64,000 nucleotides of DNA from Daphnia pulex (lineage: Eukaryota > Arthropoda > Branchiopoda > Diplostraca > Daphniidae), in contig NC_060021.1 in the NCBI RefSeq assembly GCF_021134715.1, positions 682,001-746,000 on the forward strand. The letters are read 5' to 3'. The position numbers and the translations under genes were made by a program. The notes under the pieces were generated by a model. It was not told the origin of the DNA, made no database searches, and saw only the letters and a list, made by a program, of their open reading frames with translations. Positions 17,081 to 27,566 of this stretch are shown piece by piece. Position 1 is the stretch's first letter. Each line of letters begins with the position of its first letter.

Positions 17081-17163
17081 TGCAGCGCACCTAGCGGCCT
17101 GACGTTGCAACAGCGACCGGGACCGGACGCCCGGACCCGGACGTTTCTTACTTTCTTCTGAAC

Positions 17164-17721
17164 ATGGCAATGTTGGCCGTTCTTTCTAAGATGGCTGCTG
17201 GCAATCGACACAAGAAGCGACTGCAAGTTGACAGCATTCCCGGAGGGACGGATCACCCTGGTTTGTATATTGTATTTTCGATTAATGATTTTGCTATGAC
17301 CACCAGTTCAACAGCCGAAATTTATTGTGTAGTTGTCAGTTCATGTGAAAATTATGGCTGTAAGCCAAATTCCTAATTGTATTATTGAGTTATGTAGATC
17401 TGCTTGTTGTTGCTGCTGTTGTAGATCTGCTGCTGATTGTAGTTGTAGATCTGCTTGCTGCTGCTGTTGTTGCTTGCTCTTATGTAGATCTACTTGTTTA
17501 TTGAGTTGATGTAGATCCCCAACTTTCTTCACTTGACTTCACGCACTATTGAGAGACAATGCCAAGCACTGAAAAGTGAGAACCCTTCAGAATATTAGCT
17601 ATTTTAATAATGCTTTAACCATTATTTGTTTGTAGAGTTCTGCACAGAGTGCCGTAAGAGTTGGATATCAATGAAAAGATTGAAAATCATTTACCCATCA
17701 CAATCACAACTAGTGATTTAA
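17164..17721 (+). CDS. Possible small unidentified gene or 5' exons of a larger one
   Basis: An ATG at 17164 opens a frame starting MAMLAVLSKMAAGNRHKKRL that reaches a donor at 17261 (CACCCTG, then GTTTGT). An acceptor at 17634-17635 (TTGTTTGTAG) continues the frame in phase as EFCTECRKSWISMKRLKI to a stop at 17719-17721, giving 60 residues. The first exon has a GC-rich upstream region and better codon character than its surroundings. A strong alternative donor inside exon 2 (TGCC, then GTAAGAG) suggests it may instead splice onward to the open segments at 17.85-18.5 kb. I do not recognise the product. Confidence is low. Confidence 0.25.
17395..17520. repeat. Imperfect CTG-rich minisatellite
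   Basis: Four imperfect repeats of GTAGATCTGCTTG or close variants alternate with runs of TTGCTGCTG. The cluster lies in the intron of the possible plus-strand gene. On the minus strand it reads as a glutamine-rich chance ORF. Confidence 0.7.
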
Positions 17722-17847
17722 TACCTCAATTCTTTCCCCTCATTGAGTGATGCCCGAGCCAGAATTGTAACACTGCAGGTCTGAAAAGAAGAAAAAAATT
17801 GTATTTGATTTCCTGTTTTAAGTAACTCTTTTCTTCCCTTATGTAGG

Positions 17848-18505
17848 TGAAATTGAGCTTTTTGAAGTTGGACAACCATGCCTGGAAGGATAAATTCTTC
17901 TTTTTCCTATACCGGCTGTATGTTTTGTAAGAAACACTTCAGAACTATTAAGGTACATATGTTCAACTTTCTAACTGTGAGATTACAGACTTAGTTAGTC
18001 GGTGACTATCTTTTAACGAATTTGTTGTAGAATTTGCAGTTGTCTACCTTGTAAATGCTTGCTAGCTGTAGGTTCTTTTGCAACTTTTATTCTGAAGAAT
18101 TGTGTTTGCATAGTTTACTTTAACTTCTGTCATTTTTGTGTTTGTAATTTAAAACATTGTTTCCTTGATAGTTGATAGTAATTGAGTTTTTTTTTTGAAT
18201 AGGATAAATGTCTGGTAAAAGTATGAGCTTCTTTGTTGCTGCCCAACGTACACATGGATTTGATGCAGCCAGCTGAGGGCTTTAACTCTTGTAAATAATA
18301 TAAAGTGACATTTACTCATCTAGATTAATTCATTTTGTTTTGGTTACAGTTTTATCGGTTTTATTCCACTAGTTGCTGCCCAATGTGGTACGTTGTTGCA
18401 GCCTATGCCGGTGAAAGATCTTTCTACAACAAGTTCAATTGGCCGTTCCTTGGTGATGTGTCAGCGAGGTTGTATCGTTATTTTGTTAAATTGTCATCGT
18501 GACTA
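17848..18505 (+). other. Open coding-like segments of an unidentified plus-strand gene
   Basis: After an acceptor (CTTATGTAG) near 17848 a frame reads VKLSFLKLDNHAWKDKFF and reaches a donor near 17931. After another acceptor (TTGGTTACAG) near 18349 one frame reads FYRFYSTSCCPMWYVVAAYA and continues with RSFYNKFNWPFLGDVSARLY to a stop near 18505. These look protein-like and could be exons of one small membrane protein, but I could not join them in phase or identify a family. A second frame of the last segment is also open, so the assignment is tentative. Confidence 0.25.
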
Positions 18506-18629
18506 TGCAGCAGTTTATCGTAAAAAACAAAAACAAATATGGGATGTTCATGTCAAACAAATAATAAACATGTCTTTGGGGTTGGGAAAGGAAAGTGGAG
18601 GAGGATATTTCAAGTTTGGATAAAAAACA

Positions 18630-18770
18630 GTTCATGTTTAACCCTACAAACATATCCCTACCAACTAATCTGCAAACCCCACAAACTTATACCTTCCAAT
18701 TCTTCAAACCCCACAAACATAAACCTACCAACCTCTCAATTTATACCCTAAACCCCATAAACCAATGTGA
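18630..18770. repeat. Degenerate ACCCCACAAAC-rich segment
   Basis: Variants of AACCCCACAAACTTATACC recur four to five times, making a local C/A-rich low-complexity patch without a clear unit length. Confidence 0.4.
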
Positions 18771-19349
18771 AACCTTAACTGTAATATATCTATAATAAAT
18801 AAAAATATTCTTTGTACTAAATTCTATTTTCATTTTGAAATGTTGAAAAATTTAATAAACAGAGCGTCCGGTTCAATGCGGTTTACTACTGCACGAGTTT
18901 AAACGCAACCCGCCACCACCGCTGCGGCAATGAGACAAAAAGCGATGGTTTAGTTTTGCGGAAATCTTTGTAACTTGACTGACGGAGATTTCCACAAAAA
19001 ATAAACCATGGCTATTTGTTTCATTGGGTAGTGGATGCATTGTTTTAACTCGCACATGCTGTTATAGGAAATGTCTACGGCCCCCAGAGATATTTATCTG
19101 GACCGAGAAGAAGAGAGAAGTACGAGGCAAGTTTTTCCGGGGAGATGTAGTCATACTAGGCTTCCGGGTTAGACTCATGACCCTCCAAAAGTTTTCATCG
19201 GATCATGCGCCTTCCAAGTCCCCGTTCGACCAGAGCCCTCCCCTCCTCCTGGTTTCACAGCGGGTGAGTGACCACCGGCGGGCGTTGGTTAGTGGTTAGT
19301 TAGGGAAACGGGGCCACAGAAAAGAAGGGAGCCCAGATATGCACTTGTA

Positions 19350-20560
19350 ATTTATAAACATTTACATAATTTGTCGATCTTGAATTTCAGCGCGGCCGAC
19401 CACTTGTCATATTCCACCAATTGATAAAGTCTATCAAAAAGCGGCAAGGGTAAACCTGAAAAGAGAATTAAGAGATTAATTACGAATGCAGTAAATTAAT
19501 AAGATCAGGGGAAAATACCGGGAAAAAATCTGCCATAGTTGTTGGAGGAATGAGATCCTTGAAGTATTTTCTCCTCACTTTCTCTTCAAAAGTTAACCTG
19601 AAATAAAAATAAATATTCTCATTAGATCACAATGACAATAACACAATATGCCATTTCCATCACTTAAGAAGGACATCTACAACATTATTCACAATGTTTT
19701 ATAAAACTAACAGGAATTTCAAGTGTGTGGTGAAGCTTAACATCTTTGGTATAACAATAAAGACAGTAGATGTAAATTTGAAAAACTTAACTAAATTCTC
19801 TCATTTTATTTTAATGTACTATGTGAACCGCAGAAACTACTCTCTTGACCAGTGTCATAAATTAAATTTGAGCAGACATAAATCCAGCACAGACTTAAAT
19901 GGATGGCAGACAAATTGAAAGGAGTGCAAATTTTGAAAAAATGAATTTGAAAAAATTCCCTGAATAAACTAAACCCCTCCCATTGTGGTTATCACAGCGG
20001 AAGCATGACTAACAGGTGGATTATTCAGATTGAAGGGGAAACGGCAACAGAAAAAAGTAAGCCCTGGAATCACATTAATTGATCAAATCATTTTACCAAA
20101 TTATGATCTTGCACCAGGTATTCTCTTCCATTTATCAAGATCAGAATCATCAAACGTTGCCTTGTTGGCCAATGAGCAATACTAAGAGAATAGAAATACT
20201 TTCACCATTAATGCTTAATTTCTATGCAAAAAATGTCACACAACTTACAATTTAGAGGATTTCAGCTGCCAGGCTGTTCAGTGTTAAGTTCAGAAGTGAT
20301 ATCTCCAGATTCTCGACCCTCCAAACAATATTTTGTTTTCCATCTTGTCACACTGAAGTTTTCTTTTCTCTCCTTCCTCCTTATTATGAGTTTTGATTGA
20401 ACTCTCCATCGTCTGGAGTTTTCTTTAATAGCTTCGCGTTAAATAAAGCCGAACGAAGATTTCTGGAAAACTCAATTCCTTCTGTCAAGAACAAAATGAC
20501 GTGTAACATGCTGTCTGCTGTCAATGGCTAACATTATTCGCCATGCACCATCTAGGGACA
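19350..20560 (-). other. Unassigned minus-strand coding-like segments below SLU7
   Basis: Several segments flanked by plausible splice sites look coding. One near 20281-20560 reads MESSIKTHNKEEGEKRKLQ in one frame and SRNLRSALFNAKLLKKTPDD in another. One near 20098-20175 reads ATFDDSDLDKWKRIPGARS. One near 19520-19602 reads LTFEEKVRRKYFKDLIPPTT followed by MADFFP. One near 19330-19456 reads GLPLPLFDRLYQLVEYDKW. They do not join in one consistent frame. They may be decayed C-terminal exons of SLU7, which should lie here, or parts of another gene. No family is claimed. Confidence 0.2.
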
Positions 20561-20825
20561 AATAAAAACATTAACGTTTAAAATATTGTCCCGAAATAGC
20601 AAATAATGTTTGGAAAATTTGGAAAACAAGTTATATTTTATCTACAAATAGCTTTTTTATTGAAGTTGTTTTTATCCTTCGGGTAATTGTAAAATTATTA
20701 TAGATTATAATAAGAGAAACAAGCACATAATTACTTTAATTTGTAGATAATTTTGTCATACCAAATCGGCAAGGATGAGTTTTTGTATTTGGGGCGGAAT
20801 GGACGATGGCTTCCAAGCCATATAG

Positions 20826-21008
20826 ATCTTCGCTCTAGGACTACCAGACCCGATTCCATGTCATCTTAGAAAACTACAGCTTAGTTACCTAGAGTTGTTC
20901 AGTTGGTCACCAGGAAAATACCTTTATTCATGGAAAAATCATGATCAGCTTAGAGAAAATGTCGATCAGTTTATGTACCAAGCTCTCACGGAGCAAGAAG
21001 TCCAATAA
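20826..21008 (+). other. Open plus-strand exon-like segment
   Basis: From a possible acceptor (CCATATAG) an uninterrupted 60-codon frame begins IFALGLPDPIPCHLRKLQL, continues with FSWSPGKYLYSWKNHDQLRE and ends QALTEQEVQ before a TAA. Composition is protein-like, but I recognise no family. It lies opposite the strand of SLU7, inside the interval where that gene's last exons are expected. Confidence 0.2.
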
Positions 21009-21372
21009 CTAGAAAACTGATACTGGCGCTCGTATGCTTAAACTCTCGAAGAGTTCGAATGGTTGAAGTTGAGATGCACCTGGCGCAGTGTAAACTCCTT
21101 GTGTTAACAAAACACAAGTCTTGCGAATTGGTATCATGTCCACGTCGATCAATTTGAGGGCGGTGTGTTAAAACTAATGAGAATCTTCTAGAAATAACTG
21201 ATTTGTAAAACACAATTGTATCAGAGATTTATGTGGAATGAAAAAATGAAGGCTATTCATTACCAGATTTATTAAATTTCAAGGTATTGCAAGTCGGTTT
21301 CCCATCGGCTTTAAAGTTTGCTGAGTTATCTCGATTCACAGTTTCAATTTTTCAATTTTTTGCTTCTTTAAC

Positions 21373-22853
21373 CAGTGCAATACGAGTTCTTCATCACAGA
21401 GTAGCAGCACTGGAATCCCCATGGGTCATCTATCCAATAAGAGCCCCAGACCTAAATGATACATTTTTTTAAATTAAATATGAATAATCCAGAGTTATGT
21501 GTTTTATGAGAGTTACTGATTGATGGTTATTTATGTAAACATCCTCTTCGTAGCGGGAACTTACAACTGGTTTCTCAGCCCCTTTAATAATTTTCCCAGC
21601 TCGAGAGTACTCCACGTACTTTTCCGTTTGAGCAAGAAGGAGGGCTATAGGTGGAATCTCTAAATGTTCTTTACCGCCGTAACGCTCTAAGATACTCTCT
21701 TGAATGGAGCTTTTGATTTCTTCTTTCTTGCCAACACACGCGACTTTAAGTTTCTCAGCCTTGGTGGGTTCAGCCAACAAATGTACGTCAACACCGGCAT
21801 GTTGAGCTTCCCATGCAAACAACTGAGCCTGTGCATGTTTTGAAGTATCCCCACTGAAGCGAATGATATTTTCACCAGCATATGCAACCTGTTCAGCTTC
21901 TTTACCAGTATCTTGAAAGAAAGGAAAAAAACATTTAGGATTTCAAAATAAATCATTCCATTAAAATTAGGTACCTTTATAGGGATTTTTCTCTCATTGA
22001 ACGAGTTTTTGGATCGTAGTAGGCTGAATTAGAATCCAGATTTCGTAAATATTTTGCGGTATCTTCACGGATCCTTAGATTACGGACAGTAATTCTTTGC
22101 TTAGAATCAACTTTTGTTCCTGGCATGTCAATTTCATCAACATATTTATCTTCATCAATATCCATTTCTTCTTCTCCTCCATCTTTGTCTCCAGTGTTTA
22201 GCCTCTTAGCTTTGAGTTGTCTCTTAGTGTCTTCAACTTTTTCAAATTCTTCTATAATGCCCAAGTGTTCTGTTGGATCATAACCATTCCAACGGTCATG
22301 CTTCCCATCAAAGTCAAGTTTAAGTTCAGGCTGGATGAACTCATCTGGGGCTATTTCAGCAGCAGTGAATTTCGCCAATACTTTTCTTGGTCTTTCCAAA
22401 CAATTATTTTTTCGATGAGTCACTGCTCCACAGTTTTCACATGCACCTCTTCGGAATTTGGTTGTTAAGGAATCAAGGTTCACACCTTGTTGAAACTTTT
22501 TGCCAACCTTGGTCATAAGTTTTCGTTTATCATGCTCTTGAGGTCTTTGATGCTTTAGTGTTGGTCCAACAGTGTTGTAATACCACGGAGCAGATGAAAT
22601 ATATTGTGGAATGTGAGGATTGATATCTTTGCCTGTGTAAAAGTTAAAGTGATAGAGCATGTCTATATACTAATAATTGAGAATAATTACCTTCTTCATC
22701 TACTGCAGCTGGTGCAGATCCTGCTTTTCTGGCCTCGTCTAGCTCTTTTGCTTTTCTCCAGTCTTCACGAGTTTTTCTTTGAGGTTCATTAACTTTATCC
22801 TGAGATTTGCTAGCTATGAGCAGTGAAACTGGTAAGCTCGAAGTGTTCGACAT
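21373..22853 (-). CDS. Slu7: Pre-mRNA splicing factor SLU7, frameshifted and lacking its C-terminus
   Basis: SLU7 acts in the second catalytic step of splicing, in 3' splice-site choice. Exons on the minus strand: 22691-22853, 21975-22632, 21517-21911, 21373-21451. Visible family landmarks are [46 protein letters not shown], the CCHC zinc knuckle [95 protein letters not shown] and [16 protein letters not shown] ending SYCTG. Two oddities follow. The A-run of exon 2 (plus-strand T5 at 21986-21990) is one base longer than the frame needs, so translation would stop within two codons; removing one base restores phase with exon 3. The Lys/Glu-rich C-terminal quarter found in other animals was not found below 21373. 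This could be an assembly error, a diverged 3' end or a decaying copy. Confidence 0.85.
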
Positions 22854-23592
22854 TATATGAAATGGTCACACCAACAAGCTTAAAAATGAATTGAGACAAT
22901 TCTTATGCTACAATTCAAATAAATGACGTAAAATAGGACCGCTTTGTAGTTAGCTTATTTATTAACCCGTTTTATTACGAATTCACAAACTACGTCCTTT
23001 TTAACACGGAGAGATTGTGAATTCACAAAGTACGTACACGTAACAACGTTTGCAGACTGCAGACAAAATTCCGTGGAAGGAAGTCATGTTGCCTAGCGAC
23101 TGTTGGTAGTACTAAACAGTCGCTCCGCCGCCGTCGCTTGTCGTTTCTTTTAAGCGGGAAAACCAAATTTTGATTAGTAAACAGAAACACAGAAGAATTT
23201 GAGAAAAATTCGAAGATTGGAAAGAGGGCAATAAACCAATAATAAACTAATCAAGTTGAACGTTGAATATGACATTTATAAATTAATCCACTTATTAGTT
23301 TACTGGAATATGTTTTATTGTTAAATTCTTTTTCTTATAAATTGATTACATTCGTATTGCTTTTTTAAAGTGCGGATTTGAAGTATTTGGAATAGCCGAA
23401 ACCTCCAATGGTTATCGCTAAAAAGCCAGTTTTTTTTTTGTTCTGGCAATGCCAAAAGGAAATCATTTTATGAGCTATTTCTGGTGGAACCACATAGAAA
23501 GTTTAATTATAAATATTGAAAGTGTGGAAGTAATATTTGGAAAGTACTTTATTAATTTAATCAAACTTTGCAATTGTGCAGCTCTAGATAAT
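22854..23592. other. Spacer between SLU7 start and cuticle gene 3' end
   Basis: Contains the SLU7 5' flank and the cuticle gene's 3' UTR. A GAATTCACAAA(C/G)TACGT element is repeated 40 bases apart (22980-22996 and 23020-23036). No other gene was seen. Confidence 0.5.
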
Positions 23593-24268
23593 TTAATAGG
23601 TATTGTAGGTTTGGCTGCCTGCACCAGTGCGCTGGTAAGGGAGGGCGGGGGCAACTGGGAGTTCGTAAACGTGAACGGGAGCAACTGGGAGCTCGTAGAC
23701 GTGGACGGGAGCGACGGGCAAGTGGTCGCCCTTTGGCCTGAATCCGTTTTCATCGGCGGTCCAGGTCAGAGTGAATTTCTCGCCCTCGGGGGAGACCCAG
23801 TAAGAAGATCCAGTGTTGGTGTTGCCATAAACGTCCTCGTAAGTGGCTTTGCCATAAGAATCGTAGGCGACACCTTGCATCTTCTTCTGCACCTGCGATT
23901 CCTCTCGGGTCGTGTAGTCGGATCCAGAGTATCTGCAAAATGAATAAAAACCAATTTTTATTATTATTTTTCTTAATAAATAAAAATAAAATAAGAACTT
24001 GCCCCCATTTGCTGCTTCCGTCGAGATTGCGGACGTCGTGTTGGCTGGTGATGGTGATTCCACCATATTTGCTGTCCTTGTTGTAGCCGGAAGAACCGTA
24101 GCTGGGAGACGTCATGTAAGAGGAATCTCTATGGGTTGATTCATAGCCGGAAGGTGCGGCAACAGCAACGGCAAGTAGAGCAGCGACGATAAACTAAAAG
24201 AAAAATGAAATTTAACCAGTAAAAAATGAAATTGAATAAAATGGATTATTATTAGTTACCAGCTTCAT
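23593..24268 (-). CDS. Cuticle protein of the CPR family, RR-1 type
   Basis: A secreted structural protein of 179 residues that binds chitin in the exoskeleton. Exons: 24260-24268, 24003-24193, 23593-23932. Exon 1 encodes only MKL, the usual layout in this family. The signal peptide is MKLFIVAALLAVAVAAPSG, with likely cleavage after AVAA. The R&R region follows: SKWGYSGSDYTTREE, GVAYDSYGKATYEDVYGN, then the core SSYWVSPEGEKFTLTWTADE and NGFRPKGDHLPVAP. The tail carries two copies of VHVYELPVAP, encoded by a 30-bp tandem repeat near 23660-23715. Intron 2 (23933-24002) is a GC-AG intron with the donor G/GCAAGT; the only frame that gives the conserved SKWGY junction requires this site. Expression is probably epidermal and moult-linked, inferred from the family. 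Confidence 0.93.
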
Positions 24269-24319
24269 GTTGATTCGATTGATTGACGACGAATGATACT
24301 TTGAATGGGTAATCGCTGG

Positions 24320-24328
24320 TTTTTTATA
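24320..24328 (-). promoter_or_regulatory. TATA box of the cuticle gene
   Basis: TATAAAAAA on the minus strand lies 52 bases upstream of the ATG at 24268. This distance allows a 5' UTR of about 20-30 bases, as is common for short arthropod cuticle genes. It is the only clear TATA element directly before a gene start in the window. Confidence 0.65.
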
Positions 24329-27055
24329 CTCGCCGGAACTTCCCATGTTAACTATCTAATGTCTCAGTGAAAGGCCGTCACTTTGCTTTGACCCGATTTT
24401 TCGTTTTTGGAATTTTCTGTCACACCTTGTGGTCACCCAACAGCAAAGCCTGGCAACGCCCTTTACGAATTCAAGTCCATTCTAATTGCAAAATTTAAGA
24501 GTAAATATCTTTACTGTGATTGTTTGTTAAGAAGTGCAGAATTGAGAGATGGAAAGGGAAGGGCAAACGAAATTTCAACTGTATGAAATTGAATTGAAAA
24601 ATGTACACATCGACAACCGGTATTTTACGTTCAATAAGAAATCTAAATGGGCATGCACTTTCAAAACCAAACAAGTGACGGAATTTCATTTTCTTTAACT
24701 ACTCCTCTGCAATGATCATAAACTAAGTGAAAAAATTAAGAGGAAAGGATTTATCGAAATTTTTAGAAATAAAATGAATTAAAGTGACTTTATTCAGCGA
24801 TGGACGTATTGAACACCAGTAGGGGATTCCCCCGGTTTCCCCTGATTGAAAGTTTTGCTTTCATCTGAATTTAAAAAAGGGTAAACAGGTTTAAAATAGT
24901 CAATCAAACTGCCCAACGCAAGTGTGGACCAGCTACAAACTTGTTAAACACAAGAAAGGAAGAAGTAAAAATATGTAAATATAATACTTTTGAAAAAGAC
25001 TCGTGGACCTTATCAAAAGCGCCAGATTGATGACAAAAAGATTTGATCAGAGTGTAAAAATGATGAATTATTATGAATTTCGGCACTACAGATCGCCGAA
25101 TACATATCAGTACAAGATAGCCTACTTCAAATTTCTATTATTTCTTTGACACAAATTTAACGAAGTTCAGTAGTCTGTGCAGTTTGGAAGGGAAAACCTC
25201 AACTTCTTGTTTGAAAAAAAAAAAAAAAAAATATTGGCGTATTCAAACTAACCCTGGTGTAGCTAAGCTAATATGACAGAGGTTTGTAGTATAAATTACC
25301 CCTTCAAAACCGCAACAGGCTGGCGTGTAAGTTAGAGGACCTTCACGTTCTCTTCAAAGTCTTCATACGAGTGGACGACTCCACAGGTGGAAAATAAAGA
25401 TGTGATAAAAATATGTCGTGTAACATACTTCCGGTGGCAGTTCGGACCGTATATCTGCGAACGCAGTAAAACCGTTACTTACTCCTAACCTAAGAAAATG
25501 AATCCGAATGAATCACAAATCTTAAGTGAAAATGTAATCTACTAACACTAAATAACTCTTATTCACACAACTACTAATACTAGTGTGTTGTAGCATCTAA
25601 TACCATTGAAACAAATTTAATGATTAACAGTTCAAGGCCAGCCAGATCAATTACCTATCGTAAGACGTGGGACAATCTATTGTACGTACTCGAACGTTGT
25701 TGACTGCTGTATAGACCCGAATGAGAGATGGCGAACCGTAAATGGACAACATTTAATGAACGAAAATGTAAGAAACGGGGGAGGGGATAAATCTCACGAA
25801 CAACGAAAATGCAATCGAAAGCACATGAATTACCTCAGTCAATCAGATTTTCTCCAGCGACGACGGAGCCATCGTTATTTGTGGCAATGCGACGGACGTA
25901 GAGTGACGTAGACTATAGCGACTTCATTCTGCTGGGCCAATACGCCCACTGTCTGACGCTGCTTGCCTGCCGCGCTCCATCAACGGACGAAAAAACTAAA
26001 AGCAATCAAAAATAACTAATAATTCAACAAGACAATATAAAAATTCATTCAAGTTTCAAAGTAAAAAAAAGAAGAAAACAAAATCTAATGAGAGGTTAAA
26101 AAAATTATATCTAATGTTTCGTTGCTAGATAATGTGATTTCAATAACGGTAAGGATATGAATGAATGAATTTGAAAAATTTGAATTGAAAAATGAACGAA
26201 TGTTGTAAGGTAATGCAAGTAGGACTAACTCTGATTGAAACACACACCAGGGTTCATCCACCTAAAAGAGAACATTTTAAATAACATGAACATTGTAAAT
26301 CAGCGACCTAGTGTGTGGTAGCTGGTAGGAACTTAGCAGATGTGAAAACAGGAAGATTCGAGCAGGAAATTCTGGAAAAAACAAGAACATTTAATTATGT
26401 TCATAACCATCAGTTGTGAAAATAACTCCAATTGAAATGTGCTGACCAATCTTAATTTATAGGCCAACAGAATAGATATTTCTGAATCGTGAACATGCAA
26501 GCAAAACTGCACATCAGGGTTCAACCATTTCAAAAATTTTCACAAATATTGTCTAAAATCTGGAACAAATCCATAAATATATTAGAACAGAGTCAATATA
26601 CCCTAATATGCTGTGCAGTCTAAGATTAAAAGCGACAAATGTTGGGACGAGAGCTTATTAGTGGCAAACAGAAATGGAAAATGTTATTTTAGATCTTTGG
26701 TCTTCACCCTGTCATGCTGTTACCAGTTTACAGTTCATGCCAACAGCATTCATATCAAATTCATTTCATACATTCAAATGTAAGTTATCTCGATCAAATG
26801 CATTAAAATTTAAAAGCACTAATACGCTAATACTGCAAATTCCTATATATTCAAGTTAATCCAAGAGAACTGTAAGAATCAAGACTGCTTTATAAGCCAT
26901 TAGCCATGGCCTATTTAATCCTAGGCCTTTTGCTACTCATTCCCTCCCGATCAACCTATAACTGTGGAAGATGGCGCATCTAGCGCTAAGAGTTTGCACA
27001 CTCGAGCTCGATATGCCATGCACCGTCACCGCTAGATGTACAACCTCCCAGTTAG

Positions 27056-27325
27056 GTACGTCCGTAATTTAGTAGAAAGTAGAAAACTCAAACGTTAATT
27101 TAAATCTCTCCTCCAAGCAAACAAAATGTTTTCCTTGATATAAATATTGTTTTATGATATGACCCAATTCGCAATCGGTATTCGATAATTCTACGGTAAG
27201 TGTAATAGTATGATATGTTTTTTTTTAAATCTTCATTTAATGCGGTTCGTCCGTGAATAAGTAGAAAGCCTAAACGTTAAATCTCTCCTCCAAACAAAAA
27301 CACTTTGCCCTTAATGTAAATACTA
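27056..27325. repeat. Pair of diverged direct repeats, about 85-95 bp
   Basis: Copies at 27056-27150 and 27241-27325 share CGTCCGT, AGTAGAAAG, AAACGTTAA, AATCTCTCCTCCAA and a similar downstream part ending TAAATA. They have small indels and point changes. Both lie just beyond the 3' end of the oxygenase-like gene. Confidence 0.7.
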
Positions 27326-27465
27326 AACATCGCTGTTTCGAGCAAGGAAAGAATGCTTTCAACATATAATCCAGAAAGAAATACAGGGTTTGTTTAAAAC
27401 ACGAAAACCAACAGCTAAAAATTAAAACAATGGAAACGAGATAAGAAAAGACAACGTATGATGTT

Positions 27466-27471
27466 TTTATT
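27466..27471 (-). terminator. Candidate polyadenylation signal of the oxygenase-like gene
   Basis: AATAAA on the minus strand, about 96 bases past the stop codon at 27567-27569. Confidence 0.45.
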
Positions 27472-27566
27472 CAAACAAAAATACATTCTGAGTTATAACT
27501 AAATGGCTGATGAAATCAAGCAAGAGTTCTTATTTAAAAAAAAATTAAACAACACAAAACATGTCT

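Larger units (their letters stand above)
15821..17163. other. 5' region of the kinase-like gene and spacer with repeats
   Basis: Immediately above the chosen ATG is a probable 5' exon (acceptor near 15972). A minus-strand segment near 16150-16235 can be read as MSLRLEFNDKIRVDTMPNNN and could be another 5' exon, but it does not join in frame to the exon below it. The rest holds two repeat families, described separately, and a GC-rich stretch at 17080-17160 that may be a promoter for a plus-strand transcript. Confidence 0.35.
24330..27566. other. Intergenic region, 3.2 kb, no gene recognised
   Basis: AT-rich sequence without convincing coding exons on either strand. It holds CTCF-like motifs near 26970 and 27027 and a pair of diverged direct repeats at 27056 and 27241. 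Weakly similar AGGGTTCAWCCA stretches occur near 26250 and 26517. A noncoding transcript cannot be excluded. Confidence 0.5.

Noticed and set aside
17341..17532. Glutamine-rich minus-strand ORF
   Set aside because: It is the translation of the CTG minisatellite, not a gene.
21060..21250. Possible copia-type LTR boundary (FEGG-like end, purine-rich tract, then TGTTAAAA)
   Set aside because: The resemblance rests on a few bases. No reverse transcriptase, integrase or second LTR is visible, so no mobile element was called.
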